From assembly GCA_964493425.1 (NCBI GenBank), contig CAZBMW010000012.1, positions 3,098-67,097 on the forward strand: a stretch of DNA of 64,000 nucleotides, in the 5' to 3' direction. The stretch's first letter is position 1; the number at the start of each line of letters is the position of its first letter. The notes beneath the pieces are model-generated. The model made no database searches. It worked only from the letters and a program-made list of their open reading frames with translations, and was not told the origin of the DNA. The translations under genes were made by a program, and so were the position numbers. This document shows, one piece after another, positions 1-8,108 of the stretch. The DNA is from CAYLMG01 sp964493425 (GTDB lineage Bacteria > Planctomycetota > Phycisphaerae > Sedimentisphaerales > Anaerobacaceae).

Positions 1-2070
1 TTTAGCTCTACTGAGTATTATATCGAGTATGATAACTTCTGTCTGGATCGGAATCCGGTTGAGAAAGCCTATGCTCCGAGTCCTGTGGTGGGTGGTATGA
101 TGGACCCGATGGTAGGTATCATGAGCTGGACAAAGGGCGACTACGCCGTTTTGCATAACGTTTGGTTCAGTGCCGATTTCAACGACGTCAATGAGAGAAA
201 ACCCGCTGCCGACAGAGGCACCGGCAATGTAGTTGATTTAGGCGACGGAAGGTTCGGCTATGACGCAGGCTCATATGAGAGTCTTTCAATAGGCGGGACA
301 TGCTACTGGTGTATAGATGAGATTAATGATGTTTGTCAATGGGACGGCGATGTGTGGCGGTTCGAGGTTCAGGACTATAGCCTGATAGATACCTTTGAAT
401 CATATACCGATACGGGCAAGACTTATGGTACTACGCCGCCGATGGGTTCTCTGAAAAAAATCTGGGTTGACGGCAACTATGAATCTAATCCCCCGACACC
501 CGGTACAAACGGCTCGCTTATCCAGCTTAATACAGATACTCACGACGGTGATACAGACTATGAACATTATCAGCCTGGTAATTTTGCCCAGTCAGGCAGC
601 AAGTCGATGAAGTTTTATTATGACAACGATGGTGATGTTTGCTGGGAGAACGACATATATGATTGGGCGTTTCCTGTCTGCTATGAACCGAGTGAGGACA
701 AGTATCTTTCGGAGGCATATGCAGCTATACATGATGATGCGGCTAGTGGCGGTCATGATAGTCTCGATATGGACAAGGACTGGAGCAGCTATAAGGTGCT
801 GAAACTTTCATTCTATGGTGAAGAGAGTAACGACGAGCCGGCAGAGCAAATGTATGTTGGTCTTGAAGACAGTGACGGCCCGCTTGTTACTGTACCGTAT
901 GATGGACCTGCGAATGACATATACGAGCCGTGGTGGCATGACTGGTACATTGCGCTGAGCGAATTCGAGGACGGTGGCGTTGACCTTTCTGACGTTGCCA
1001 AGATTTACATCGGCTTCGGCGATAAAGATGATCCATCGGCGGGCAATACCGGATTGGTATTCTTTGATGACATTCAAATATATGCCGCGCCTCAGTGCGT
1101 ACCCGACTCCATGATAGGCGACTTTGATGATGACTGCGTGGTCGACAACAGGGACCTTGAGCTGTTTGCCTATAACTTCCCGGGTGAAACGCCGACACTG
1201 CCGACGCCGCTGATTGAGCTTCTTGCGGATGATTTAGATGGCGATTTAGATCCAGGAGATGATGTGACAAGCTGGGAAAATACGTCCACTACAGGCGGAG
1301 GGCTTGGCGGCACATTTACCGATGTCAACACACAAGATGATGACAGCCCGGTTTTCGATAAAATCCAGGGTAAGTATTGTGTGACCTTCGTCGGTGACCA
1401 CAATAATGCTTTAGTATGGGATCAGAATGCACCGGCAACACTCACCAGCGATCGCAATGAGCCCAATGACTATACGGTCATATATGAGGTTTACAATCCG
1501 TCGATAAGCAGCGAAGAATGGCTGTTCAACTGGGCAGTGCGAGGAGGTCCTGAACGCACCTGTGCAGGCGTCGGATACGGTAACAGCGGACAGTACGGCT
1601 GTATTATTCACTGGGATGCGCCAGGTGATATGGGATTTGATGCCGGCGTGCCTGCAGCCGGACAGTGGCATGTTATCGCAGCAACTTATGTTTATCAGGG
1701 AGATCCAAACATGAATGCGGTTGTAGTCGATGGTCTCGTACACAGCGTTGAAGAAAAGGACCTGATAGTACGAATGGATCAGCCTGTAACCATAGGTGCT
1801 CCTTATCAGGCAACTTCTTCTGAACCTAACGACGCTGATATACTCAAAACATATGATATGGCGTACAATCTGAGCTTCACCGGTTCGGTTGCATCTATCA
1901 GGGTTTATGCCGAGGCGGTTCCGCCGGGAGATTTGGCAATTATAACAGCAACAATGGCGGGCCTGTCGAAAGCAGAGGCAGATCTGAGGCCGGACACCAA
2001 GATAGACTTCAAAGACCTTGCCGTAATAGGCCAAAGATGGTTACAATCAGAGATGCTTGGTGACGATTAA
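1..2070 (+). CDS. Secreted LamG-like protein with two dockerin-like segments, 5' end outside window
   Basis: The frame is already open at base 1, so the N-terminus and any signal peptide lie outside the window; the first internal Met is at base 85. About 690 residues are visible. An acidic, aromatic-rich beta-sandwich-like region is followed by a dockerin-like half (GDFDDDCVVDNRDLELFAYNF). Next comes a stretch typical of LamG/concanavalin-like modules (VIYEVYNP..EEWLFNW..., WHVIAATY, VASIRVYAEA). A second dockerin-like half closes the protein (DLRPDTKIDFKDLAVIGQRWL). Such EF-hand-like repeats are abundant in secreted Phycisphaerae proteins; they are probably calcium-binding and may serve attachment. 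Likely role is an extracellular carbohydrate-binding or surface protein. No catalytic motif was recognised. Confidence 0.8.
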   Translation, partial: FSSTEYYIEYDNFCLDRNPVEKAYAPSPVVGGMMDPMVGIMSWTKGDYAVLHNVWFSADFNDVNERKPAADRGTGNVVDLGDGRFGYDAGSYESLSIGGTCYWCIDEINDVCQWDGDVWRFEVQDYSLIDTFESYTDTGKTYGTTPPMGSLKKIWVDGNYESNPPTPGTNGSLIQLNTDTHDGDTDYEHYQPGNFAQSGSKSMKFYYDNDGDVCWENDIYDWAFPVCYEPSEDKYLSEAYAAIHDDAASGGHDSLDMDKDWSSYKVLKLSFYGEESNDEPAEQMYVGLEDSDGPLVTVPYDGPANDIYEPWWHDWYIALSEFEDGGVDLSDVAKIYIGFGDKDDPSAGNTGLVFFDDIQIYAAPQCVPDSMIGDFDDDCVVDNRDLELFAYNFPGETPTLPTPLIELLADDLDGDLDPGDDVTSWENTSTTGGGLGGTFTDVNTQDDDSPVFDKIQGKYCVTFVGDHNNALVWDQNAPATLTSDRNEPNDYTVIYEVYNPSISSEEWLFNWAVRGGPERTCAGVGYGNSGQYGCIIHWDAPGDMGFDAGVPAAGQWHVIAATYVYQGDPNMNAVVVDGLVHSVEEKDLIVRMDQPVTIGAPYQATSSEPNDADILKTYDMAYNLSFTGSVASIRVYAEAVPPGDLAIITATMAGLSKAEADLRPDTKIDFKDLAVIGQRWLQSEMLGDD

Positions 2071-2117
2071 GTTGTGCGAGACTGACTGCTTTTTAGCAGT
2101 TAGTGTTCATAGACTTT

Positions 2118-2157
2118 GGGCCTATACCGATTAATTCGGTATAGGCCCTTTTTATTT
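2118..2157 (+). terminator. Rho-independent terminator
   Basis: Perfect 13-bp inverted repeat (GGGCCTATACCGA, 2118-2130, with its complement at 2136-2148) around a 5-nt loop, followed by a T-rich tract. It lies 48 bases after the stop of the upstream secreted-protein gene and separates it from pgi. Confidence 0.9.
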
Positions 2158-2295
2158 GAGCATTCGTTTTTTTCAATTCATTTTATAAGTCTCATAGAAG
2201 TTTGAATTGCCTGTGGGCTTTTTTAAGCATATAATAGGCGGCTGGAAATAGGGTAGTTCAAAGCGTTTAAGAGTAGCTTTTGCAGGGAAATCGTA

Positions 2296-3735
2296 ATGGG
2301 GCAATCGCAAATAAAGTTTTATTATAAAAATGCTACCTCTGAGGCTATTGGAGCTAAGCACGGCATTACACAACGTCAGCTGAAAAGACGATTGAGAAAA
2401 CTTAAAAAAAGACTCAGCCGGCTCAGGTCAAGGCCGGAACTTAAGGCAAAAGAGGATGCATTCAGACGATTGCCCTATGAAAGCAGGACGATTGATAAAG
2501 TCAATGAGCTTGTAGCTGAATTAAGAGCTGATTGTGATTGTCTTGTAGTTCTCGGGATTGGCGGCTCAGCCCTTGGTAATATAGCGCTTCAAACGGCGCT
2601 TAATCCGTTTTTGTATAACCTTGATGACAATCAGCGAAAAGGGCCGTGTCTTTTTGTATTTGATAACGTCGACCCTGTGCAATTCGGCTCCTTTCTGGAC
2701 TATATATCAGACAGGCTCGACAGAACCATCTTTAATGTAATAAGTAAATCCGGCAGGACAGCCGAGACCGCAAGCCAGTTTATGACTGTTCGCAAATTGC
2801 TCATTGATAAGCTTGGTGAAGATGCGTTGAGAAAACATATGGTTGCAACGACCGATGCCGGGACAGGGACTTTGCGCAAAATTGCCGACGATGTAAATCT
2901 TCAGAGCTTGGAGGTTCCCAAGGATGTAGGCGGAAGGTTCAGCGTTTTAAGTGCCGTCGGATTATTCAGTGCAGCTATGTGCGGAATAAATATTGACTCG
3001 CTCTTGGCGGGCGCAAGAGATATGGACGACAGAATCAAAGGTGAGGATTTCGCAGAGAATCCTGCAGCCGTTAATGCGGCAATAAATTATCATTTCTATA
3101 AGAAGGGCAAGAGAATTTCAGTTATGATGCCTTATAGTGCAGCTTTATATGGTCTTGCGGATTGGTACCGTCAGTTATGGGCAGAGAGTTTGGGAAAGTC
3201 GAAGGGTTTGTCAGGGGCGCAGGTTCATATCGGCCCGACTCCTGTCAAGGCACTTGGAGCTACTGACCAGCACAGCCAGGTTCAGTTATACCGGGAAGGT
3301 CCCAACGACAAACTGTTCACTTTTCTTGAGGTGGAGGATTTTGGCCGCTCTGTCAAGATCGGCCCGAGTCCCGGGACTGCAAAGGAGCTGGATTTTCTTG
3401 CGGCCAAAGATATGGGAATGCTTTTAAGTAGCGAGAAGAAAGCAACTGAGTATGCGCTTTTGTCGGACAATCGGCCTTGTCTTTCCGTTATTTTTCCGCA
3501 AGTCAACCCTTATACCGTCGGTCAGTTTATCTATATGTATGAGGTTACAACAACCTTTACCGGTGCGTTGTTTGGTATCAATCCATTCGACCAGCGCGCT
3601 GTTGAGCTTGGCAAAGAAGCCACTTTTGCACTAATGGGCAAGGAAGGTTTCTGCGAGTATGTCAGCCTTTCATATGCTGATTTTGCAAAGGAGATTAAAT
3701 CCAGGACCAATATTGACGCCGCGTACCTGCTCTGA
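2296..3735 (+). CDS. pgi: Glucose-6-phosphate isomerase
   Basis: Interconverts glucose-6-phosphate and fructose-6-phosphate in the cytoplasm. The 479-residue protein has the SIS-fold hallmarks: LGIGGSALGN near residue 88, VISKSGRTAETASQF near 150, the first family signature DVGGRFSVLSAVG, the ATDQHSQ segment, and the second signature GINPFDQRAVELGKE close to the C-terminus. The N-terminus has a very basic helix (residues 28-45) before the conserved part. The ribosome site is weak (AGGG about 9 bases before ATG). It is followed 34 bases later by the mannose-1-phosphate guanylyltransferase gene. The pairing makes sense because fructose-6-phosphate feeds GDP-mannose synthesis. The length is shorter than the E. 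coli enzyme (about 550) and fits the compact bacterial type. Confidence 0.95.
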   Translation: MGQSQIKFYYKNATSEAIGAKHGITQRQLKRRLRKLKKRLSRLRSRPELKAKEDAFRRLPYESRTIDKVNELVAELRADCDCLVVLGIGGSALGNIALQTALNPFLYNLDDNQRKGPCLFVFDNVDPVQFGSFLDYISDRLDRTIFNVISKSGRTAETASQFMTVRKLLIDKLGEDALRKHMVATTDAGTGTLRKIADDVNLQSLEVPKDVGGRFSVLSAVGLFSAAMCGINIDSLLAGARDMDDRIKGEDFAENPAAVNAAINYHFYKKGKRISVMMPYSAALYGLADWYRQLWAESLGKSKGLSGAQVHIGPTPVKALGATDQHSQVQLYREGPNDKLFTFLEVEDFGRSVKIGPSPGTAKELDFLAAKDMGMLLSSEKKATEYALLSDNRPCLSVIFPQVNPYTVGQFIYMYEVTTTFTGALFGINPFDQRAVELGKEATFALMGKEGFCEYVSLSYADFAKEIKSRTNIDAAYLL

Positions 3736-3769
3736 TAAATTTAATGCGGCTTTGGTGAGGTAAAAAGCT

Positions 3770-4861
3770 ATGGATTATGCTGTAATAATGGCGGGCGGTA
3801 CGGGCAAGAGATTATGGCCTCTGAGTCGTCAGAACAGGCCCAAACAGATATTAAAACTTCTCGATGGGCAGCAGACACTTCTTCGTCGTTGTTTTCAACG
3901 GCTATGTTCGCTTTTTGATACGGATAAGATTATTGTTCTTACAAATGCCGGCTACGTCGGGCTTATTCATGAGAATGTGCCTGAGCTTCCAGCTGAAAAT
4001 ATTATAGCAGAGCCGTGTGTGCGTGACACAGCCGGTGCCATCGGGCTGGCGGCTTCGGTGTTGAGCAAAATCGATGAGGATGCAACGATGGCGGTTGTAA
4101 CTGCCGACCAGCTTATAGAGCCGGCGGATGTTTTCGAGCAGGCTGTCAAGGATGCTCTGTCTTTCATACATCATAATCCGGACAGTTTAATTACTTTCGG
4201 TATCAGGCCGGCAGGGCCCAGCCCGCATTTCGGTTATATTAAATGTATCGAGCCGCACAGTCGGCCCTGCTGTAAAAATGAAATTTATAAGGTAGAGGCT
4301 TTCAGGGAAAAACCCGATGAAAAAACGGCACAGCGGTACATCGAAGAGGGCAACTTTTTCTGGAACTCGGGTATGTTTGTATGGAAGGTCAAGACAATTC
4401 TTAAAAACCTTGAGAAGTTTCTGCCCGAGTCGGTTGAGCCCTTGCAGAAAATAAAAGCCGAGTGGAACGGACCGAATCAGAAAAATACGCTGTACGAATG
4501 GTTTGTAAAACTCCCAAAAATAAGCATTGACTTCGCTGTTATGGAAAACGCAAAACAGGTGTACGCATTAATACTGGATTGCAAATGGCGCGATATGGGA
4601 GCATTTACGTCTCTTACAGAATTCATTGAATCAGATGTCAATAATAACATTATCGTGGCAGGACACAGCCAGCTTCTCGATTGCAATGATAATATTATTG
4701 TTACCGAGCAGCAGGGACATCTAATCGCAGCAATCGGACTTCAAAGTATGGTCGTTGCTCACACACCGGATGCCACACTTATCTGCACTAAGGAACAAAC
4801 AAAGAGGCTGAAAGAGCTGCTTGAAATCATACAGAAAAATACAGGTGAAAAGTTTTTGTAG
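3770..4861 (+). CDS. manC: Mannose-1-phosphate guanylyltransferase (GDP-mannose pyrophosphorylase)
   Basis: Makes GDP-mannose from mannose-1-phosphate and GTP. The N-terminus carries the nucleotidyltransferase signature (MAGGTGKRLWPLSR, then RPKQ), followed by EPCVRDTAGAI, the FWNSGMFVWK active-site segment and the SIDFAVME motif of this family. At 363 residues it is the stand-alone guanylyltransferase, without the phosphomannose isomerase domain found in bifunctional ManC/AlgA. The ribosome site GTGAGG lies 10 bases before ATG. It sits between pgi and ruvX on the same strand, probably one transcript. The symbol is used in a generic sense. Confidence 0.9.
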   Translation: MDYAVIMAGGTGKRLWPLSRQNRPKQILKLLDGQQTLLRRCFQRLCSLFDTDKIIVLTNAGYVGLIHENVPELPAENIIAEPCVRDTAGAIGLAASVLSKIDEDATMAVVTADQLIEPADVFEQAVKDALSFIHHNPDSLITFGIRPAGPSPHFGYIKCIEPHSRPCCKNEIYKVEAFREKPDEKTAQRYIEEGNFFWNSGMFVWKVKTILKNLEKFLPESVEPLQKIKAEWNGPNQKNTLYEWFVKLPKISIDFAVMENAKQVYALILDCKWRDMGAFTSLTEFIESDVNNNIIVAGHSQLLDCNDNIIVTEQQGHLIAAIGLQSMVVAHTPDATLICTKEQTKRLKELLEIIQKNTGEKFL

Positions 4862-4897
4862 AAGAACCTTAAAAGAAACCCTTCTGAATAGAGACAG

Positions 4898-5320
4898 ATG
4901 AGATACCTGGCTATAGATTATGGAGCCAGGCGTTGCGGCCTGGCAGTATGTGACCCGTTGGAGATAGTCGTCTCACCGCTTGAGGTTGTAGACGATAGAA
5001 GAAATACTATAAAAAGAATCGTAGAAGTTATCGAGGCCGAGGGTATTGAGGCGGTAGTGCTGGGTCTGCCGCTGAATATGGACAATAGTGCAGGCAGACA
5101 GACAAAAGTTGTAAAAGAATTCGGCGGGCGGCTGAAAAAGCAAATCGATATCCCAATTCATTTCCAGGATGAACGATTGAGCAGCTTTGCCGCCGGGGAA
5201 AGATTAGCGGATATCAAGCTGACGAGAAAGGAAAAAAGAAAACGATTTGATGCGGTAGCCGCTGCGTATATATTGGAGAGTTTCCTCGAACAAAAAAAGC
5301 GAGATTGCTCTCAAGGATAA
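4898..5320 (+). CDS. ruvX: RuvX/YqgF-type nuclease (pre-16S rRNA nuclease / putative Holliday junction resolvase)
   Basis: A 140-residue RNase H-fold protein. The N-terminus has the first catalytic acidic strand (LAIDYGARRCGLAVCD). The middle has VVLGLPLNMDNSAGRQT and the HFQDERLSS motif with the second acidic residue. The C-terminal helix has the conserved KRKRFDAVAAAYILE, whose Asp is also expected in the active site. The family is implicated in 16S rRNA 5' maturation and, in some bacteria, in Holliday junction or transcription functions. It lies 36 bases after the guanylyltransferase and 3 bases before the lactate dehydrogenase start, so it is probably in an operon with both. Confidence 0.92.
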   Translation: MRYLAIDYGARRCGLAVCDPLEIVVSPLEVVDDRRNTIKRIVEVIEAEGIEAVVLGLPLNMDNSAGRQTKVVKEFGGRLKKQIDIPIHFQDERLSSFAAGERLADIKLTRKEKRKRFDAVAAAYILESFLEQKKRDCSQG

Positions 5321-5323
5321 ATA

Positions 5324-6280
5324 GTGACGAAAATGAATCAGGATAAGAGAAAAGTTGTGGTAATAGGCGCAGGCTCGGTGGGAACTGCGTATATTTATGC
5401 ACTGCTGCCGGGTGGGCTTGCCGGTGAGATAGTGTTGCTCGATATCGATACAAAGCGCGCCGAAGGCGAGGTTATGGACCTCTCGCACGGCCTGCCCTTT
5501 ATACCACCGGTAAAAATACGCTCCGGTGACTATAACGATTGCCGCGACGCAAGCCTGATTGTTGTTACAGCCGGTGCAAAACAAAAGCCCGGACAGAGCC
5601 GCCTCGAGCTTATCCGTAGCAATGTCGAAATTGTCAGCTCAATATGCGAAAGGATAAAAGAGTCCGGCTCCGAGGCGGTGCTTGTTATGGTTACCAATCC
5701 GGTTGATATCCTAACCTTTCTGGCATTGAAGAGGCTCGGCTGGCCGAAACAGCGCGTTATAGGCTCAGGTACTGTTCTCGACAGCGCGAGGTTCAAATAT
5801 ATGCTGAGCATGCATTGCGGAATAGATGCGAGAAATGTCCACGCTTATATTCTCGGCGAGCACGGTGACAGCGAGGTCGCTGCCTGGAGTATGACACACA
5901 TCGCCGGTATTCCTATTAAAGGTTATTGTGTCATCTGCGGAGCCTGCGACCACACAAAAACCTATCAGCAAATCACATCGGATGTGCGAAACTCCGCATA
6001 TCACATAATCGATTACAAAGGCTCGACTTACTACGGCATAGGCCTGTCGCTGGTTCGAATTTCCGGGGCTATATTGCGAAATGAAAACAGCGTATTGACC
6101 GTTTCAACACTGCTGCAAGGTGAATATGGAATAAAGGATATCTGTTTAAGTGTCCCCTGTATCGTTGGCAGCAGCGGTGTATCGAGCATTATAACGGCAA
6201 GACTCGACACCGCCGAGCAGCAGGCGCTTGAATCATCAGCCGATGTTTTACGCAAAATTTTTAATAGTTTAAATTTATAG
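5324..6280 (+). CDS. ldh: L-lactate dehydrogenase
   Basis: NAD-dependent lactate/pyruvate oxidoreductase, 318 residues. The Rossmann motif VVVIGAGSVGTAY opens the protein. The substrate loop AGAKQKPGQSRLEL carries Gln at the discriminating position, where malate dehydrogenases have Arg, together with the catalytic-loop Arg. DSARFK supplies the substrate-binding Arg and GEHGDSE the catalytic His. These favour lactate over malate. The start is taken as GTG at 5324 because AGGA sits 6 bases upstream; an in-frame ATG at 5333 would be 15 bases away. It is the last gene of the plus-strand run and converges on larC and the decayed MGMT-like gene. No terminator was seen between them. Confidence 0.92.
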   Translation: MTKMNQDKRKVVVIGAGSVGTAYIYALLPGGLAGEIVLLDIDTKRAEGEVMDLSHGLPFIPPVKIRSGDYNDCRDASLIVVTAGAKQKPGQSRLELIRSNVEIVSSICERIKESGSEAVLVMVTNPVDILTFLALKRLGWPKQRVIGSGTVLDSARFKYMLSMHCGIDARNVHAYILGEHGDSEVAAWSMTHIAGIPIKGYCVICGACDHTKTYQQITSDVRNSAYHIIDYKGSTYYGIGLSLVRISGAILRNENSVLTVSTLLQGEYGIKDICLSVPCIVGSSGVSSIITARLDTAEQQALESSADVLRKIFNSLNL

Positions 6281-6308
6281 CTTTTAGCAGTTATGAAAGT
6301 GTTTTGCT

Positions 6309-6706
6309 TCAAATTTTAATTTTCTCATAATAAACAAGTGCTTTTTCATAATCAGCGACGCAGAAATTCTTGCTTTTCCCTTTTCTGATGACTTTATGCC
6401 CTTCGGCTTTGAGCAGTTTCGTTAAGCCGGCTCTGCCGCCGCATTTGCAGCTATCCAGGAAAAAATACCTGTCGTTATGGGGCAGGCAAAATCGGCACCG
6501 TGCTTTCTTGCGAGAATTTCTCTAATCTCATTGATTGTTATCAATTTACCCTTCGGTACCTTTTTCATTATTGCATCAACCTCCAGCGGGGCAGGTATAA
6601 TGCAGGCCCCTTCAGGCCATTTTTTGGGTTTCCTTTTATACTGAGCAATTTTAGGCAGGTCTTTCGAATCGTTAAGCTTTTCCTGCCACGATTTTCTCTT
6701 TTTCAC
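6309..6706 (-). pseudogene. MGMT/ATL-like (alkylguanine-DNA-alkyltransferase fold) gene, frameshifted and internally deleted
   Basis: The ATG at 6706 overlaps the stop of larC by 4 bases. The first frame gives 94 residues ending at 6422, with family-like text (PKGKLITINEIREILA, ADFACPITTGIFSWIAANAA). It stops where the conserved middle of this family would follow. A second minus-strand frame then continues to a stop at 6309 and reads like the family C-terminus: GGRAGLTKLLKAEGHKVIRK, then a short basic stretch and VADYEKALVYYEK. Roughly 25-30 residues normally present between the two parts (TPYWR-type segment) are missing and the frame changes near 6425-6450. A pseudogene is the simplest reading. 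Otherwise a sequencing or assembly error combined with a real deletion would be needed. Confidence 0.7.
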
Positions 6707-7890
6707 TTTTCTGTTCCTTTGTATTCTTTCAAGGCGGCTTCCATAACCTTTTTTATGGGGACATTGAGCTTTTCCGCGGCATTTTTGCAGTCCTCAAATT
6801 CCGGTTTTGCATTTACGATTTTGCCGCCGAATGTCCCCGTCTTGATCCTGATTTTTCCGAACTTCGTCTTAACTGTTACGAAGCTACGCAGAAGTTTGCT
6901 TCTTTGTAATAGCTGTTTCCTTATTCCGAATGTAAGTCCTTGCTGTAGAATGACTTGTGTAATTTTCATTTCATCTTCGGGCCGACATATTGCAGATAGT
7001 TTAACAGCAGGGCGGTTGTGTTTCATATAAATCGGTGTTGTGAACACATCAAGCGCACCTGCCTCAAGCAGTTTTTCGCTTGTATATCCGATTTGTTCCG
7101 CGGTAGCATCGTCGATATTTGTTTCCAATAGGTAAACGGAATCCATATCAGCCTGCGCCGGTTTTTCTGCCAGGCCGATGAAAAGGCGGAGTATATTCGG
7201 AAAATGTTTTGAATCCAAAGAGCCGGCGCCGCAGGCTACTTTTTCAATCTTCATAGAAGGAAGCGCACAAAATTCGTCAACTATTGTTGTAAGTATTGCT
7301 GCTGCTGTAGGCGTGAGCAGTTCAAAGTCGGCTGGCCCTGCAATAACAGGGACACCTTCGAGCAATTCCGCCGTCGCCGGAGCCGGCACAGGCATCAGAC
7401 CGTGGGCAGTTTTTATTACACCTGAGCCGACACTCAAAGCTGAGCTGTAAAATTTCTCAATACCTTTTTCTCTGAAAAATTGATACCCGACGGAAGCACT
7501 TACGATATCTGCTATCGAGTCAATTGCACCTACTTCGTGAAAATTGATATCATTTATTTTTTCGTTATGAACTTTCGCTTCAGCGTCAGCCAATCTCTCG
7601 AAAATACGGATTGCAGTCTTTTTTGCAGGCGGATTTATTTTGCTTTTGCTTATAATGTCGGTTATCTGTCTAAGATTTCTGTGTGTTTTTTGCTTGCCTG
7701 ATGAAGGGATGAACTGAACGGCGCGAAAACCGCATCGTTTAACTTTTTTTATTTTTATATCGAGATTTTTTAACTTAAGGCTTTTGAGCTGGTGCTTTAA
7801 GAAATCGGCGTCGAGGCCTGCATCGAGAAAAGCTGCTGCAATCATATCTCCGCCTGCACCGGCGAAACAGTCGAAATAGGCAATCTTCAT
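6703..7890 (-). CDS. larC: LarC, nickel insertion protein for the Ni-pincer nucleotide cofactor
   Basis: LarC (formerly DUF111) is the CTP-dependent nickel-insertion enzyme that completes the nickel-pincer nucleotide used by lactate racemase LarA and related enzymes. The 395-residue protein begins MKIAYFDCFAGAGGDMIAAA and contains NFHEVGAIDSIADIV and LLETNIDDATAEQIGY, all typical of the family. The ATG at 7890 is chosen because AAGGA lies 8 bases upstream; a start at 7908 would add only MLRNSI. larB, larE and larA are not in the window, so the client enzyme is unknown. The nearby L-lactate dehydrogenase gene makes lactate metabolism a tempting link. It is divergent from the sigma-factor gene. 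Confidence 0.92.
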   Translation of the reverse strand: MKIAYFDCFAGAGGDMIAAAFLDAGLDADFLKHQLKSLKLKNLDIKIKKVKRCGFRAVQFIPSSGKQKTHRNLRQITDIISKSKINPPAKKTAIRIFERLADAEAKVHNEKINDINFHEVGAIDSIADIVSASVGYQFFREKGIEKFYSSALSVGSGVIKTAHGLMPVPAPATAELLEGVPVIAGPADFELLTPTAAAILTTIVDEFCALPSMKIEKVACGAGSLDSKHFPNILRLFIGLAEKPAQADMDSVYLLETNIDDATAEQIGYTSEKLLEAGALDVFTTPIYMKHNRPAVKLSAICRPEDEMKITQVILQQGLTFGIRKQLLQRSKLLRSFVTVKTKFGKIRIKTGTFGGKIVNAKPEFEDCKNAAEKLNVPIKKVMEAALKEYKGTEK

Positions 7891-8108
7891 AATTGAGTTC
7901 CTTAACAAATTCAGGTTTTAATTTTAGCAGGAAATTTCAGATAGAGGTATAATAAAAAGTGACAATAATTTGTGTTTAGATACGAATAAAACAGTATTTT
8001 TCAAGCCCGGCTAAGGAGTGAGGTTTCAAAAATTTTTATTTTTTTTGTAAAAAAACTGTTATATTCGAGTTGGCAGAACAATCTTAATATTGGTAATACG
8101 ACACAGAT

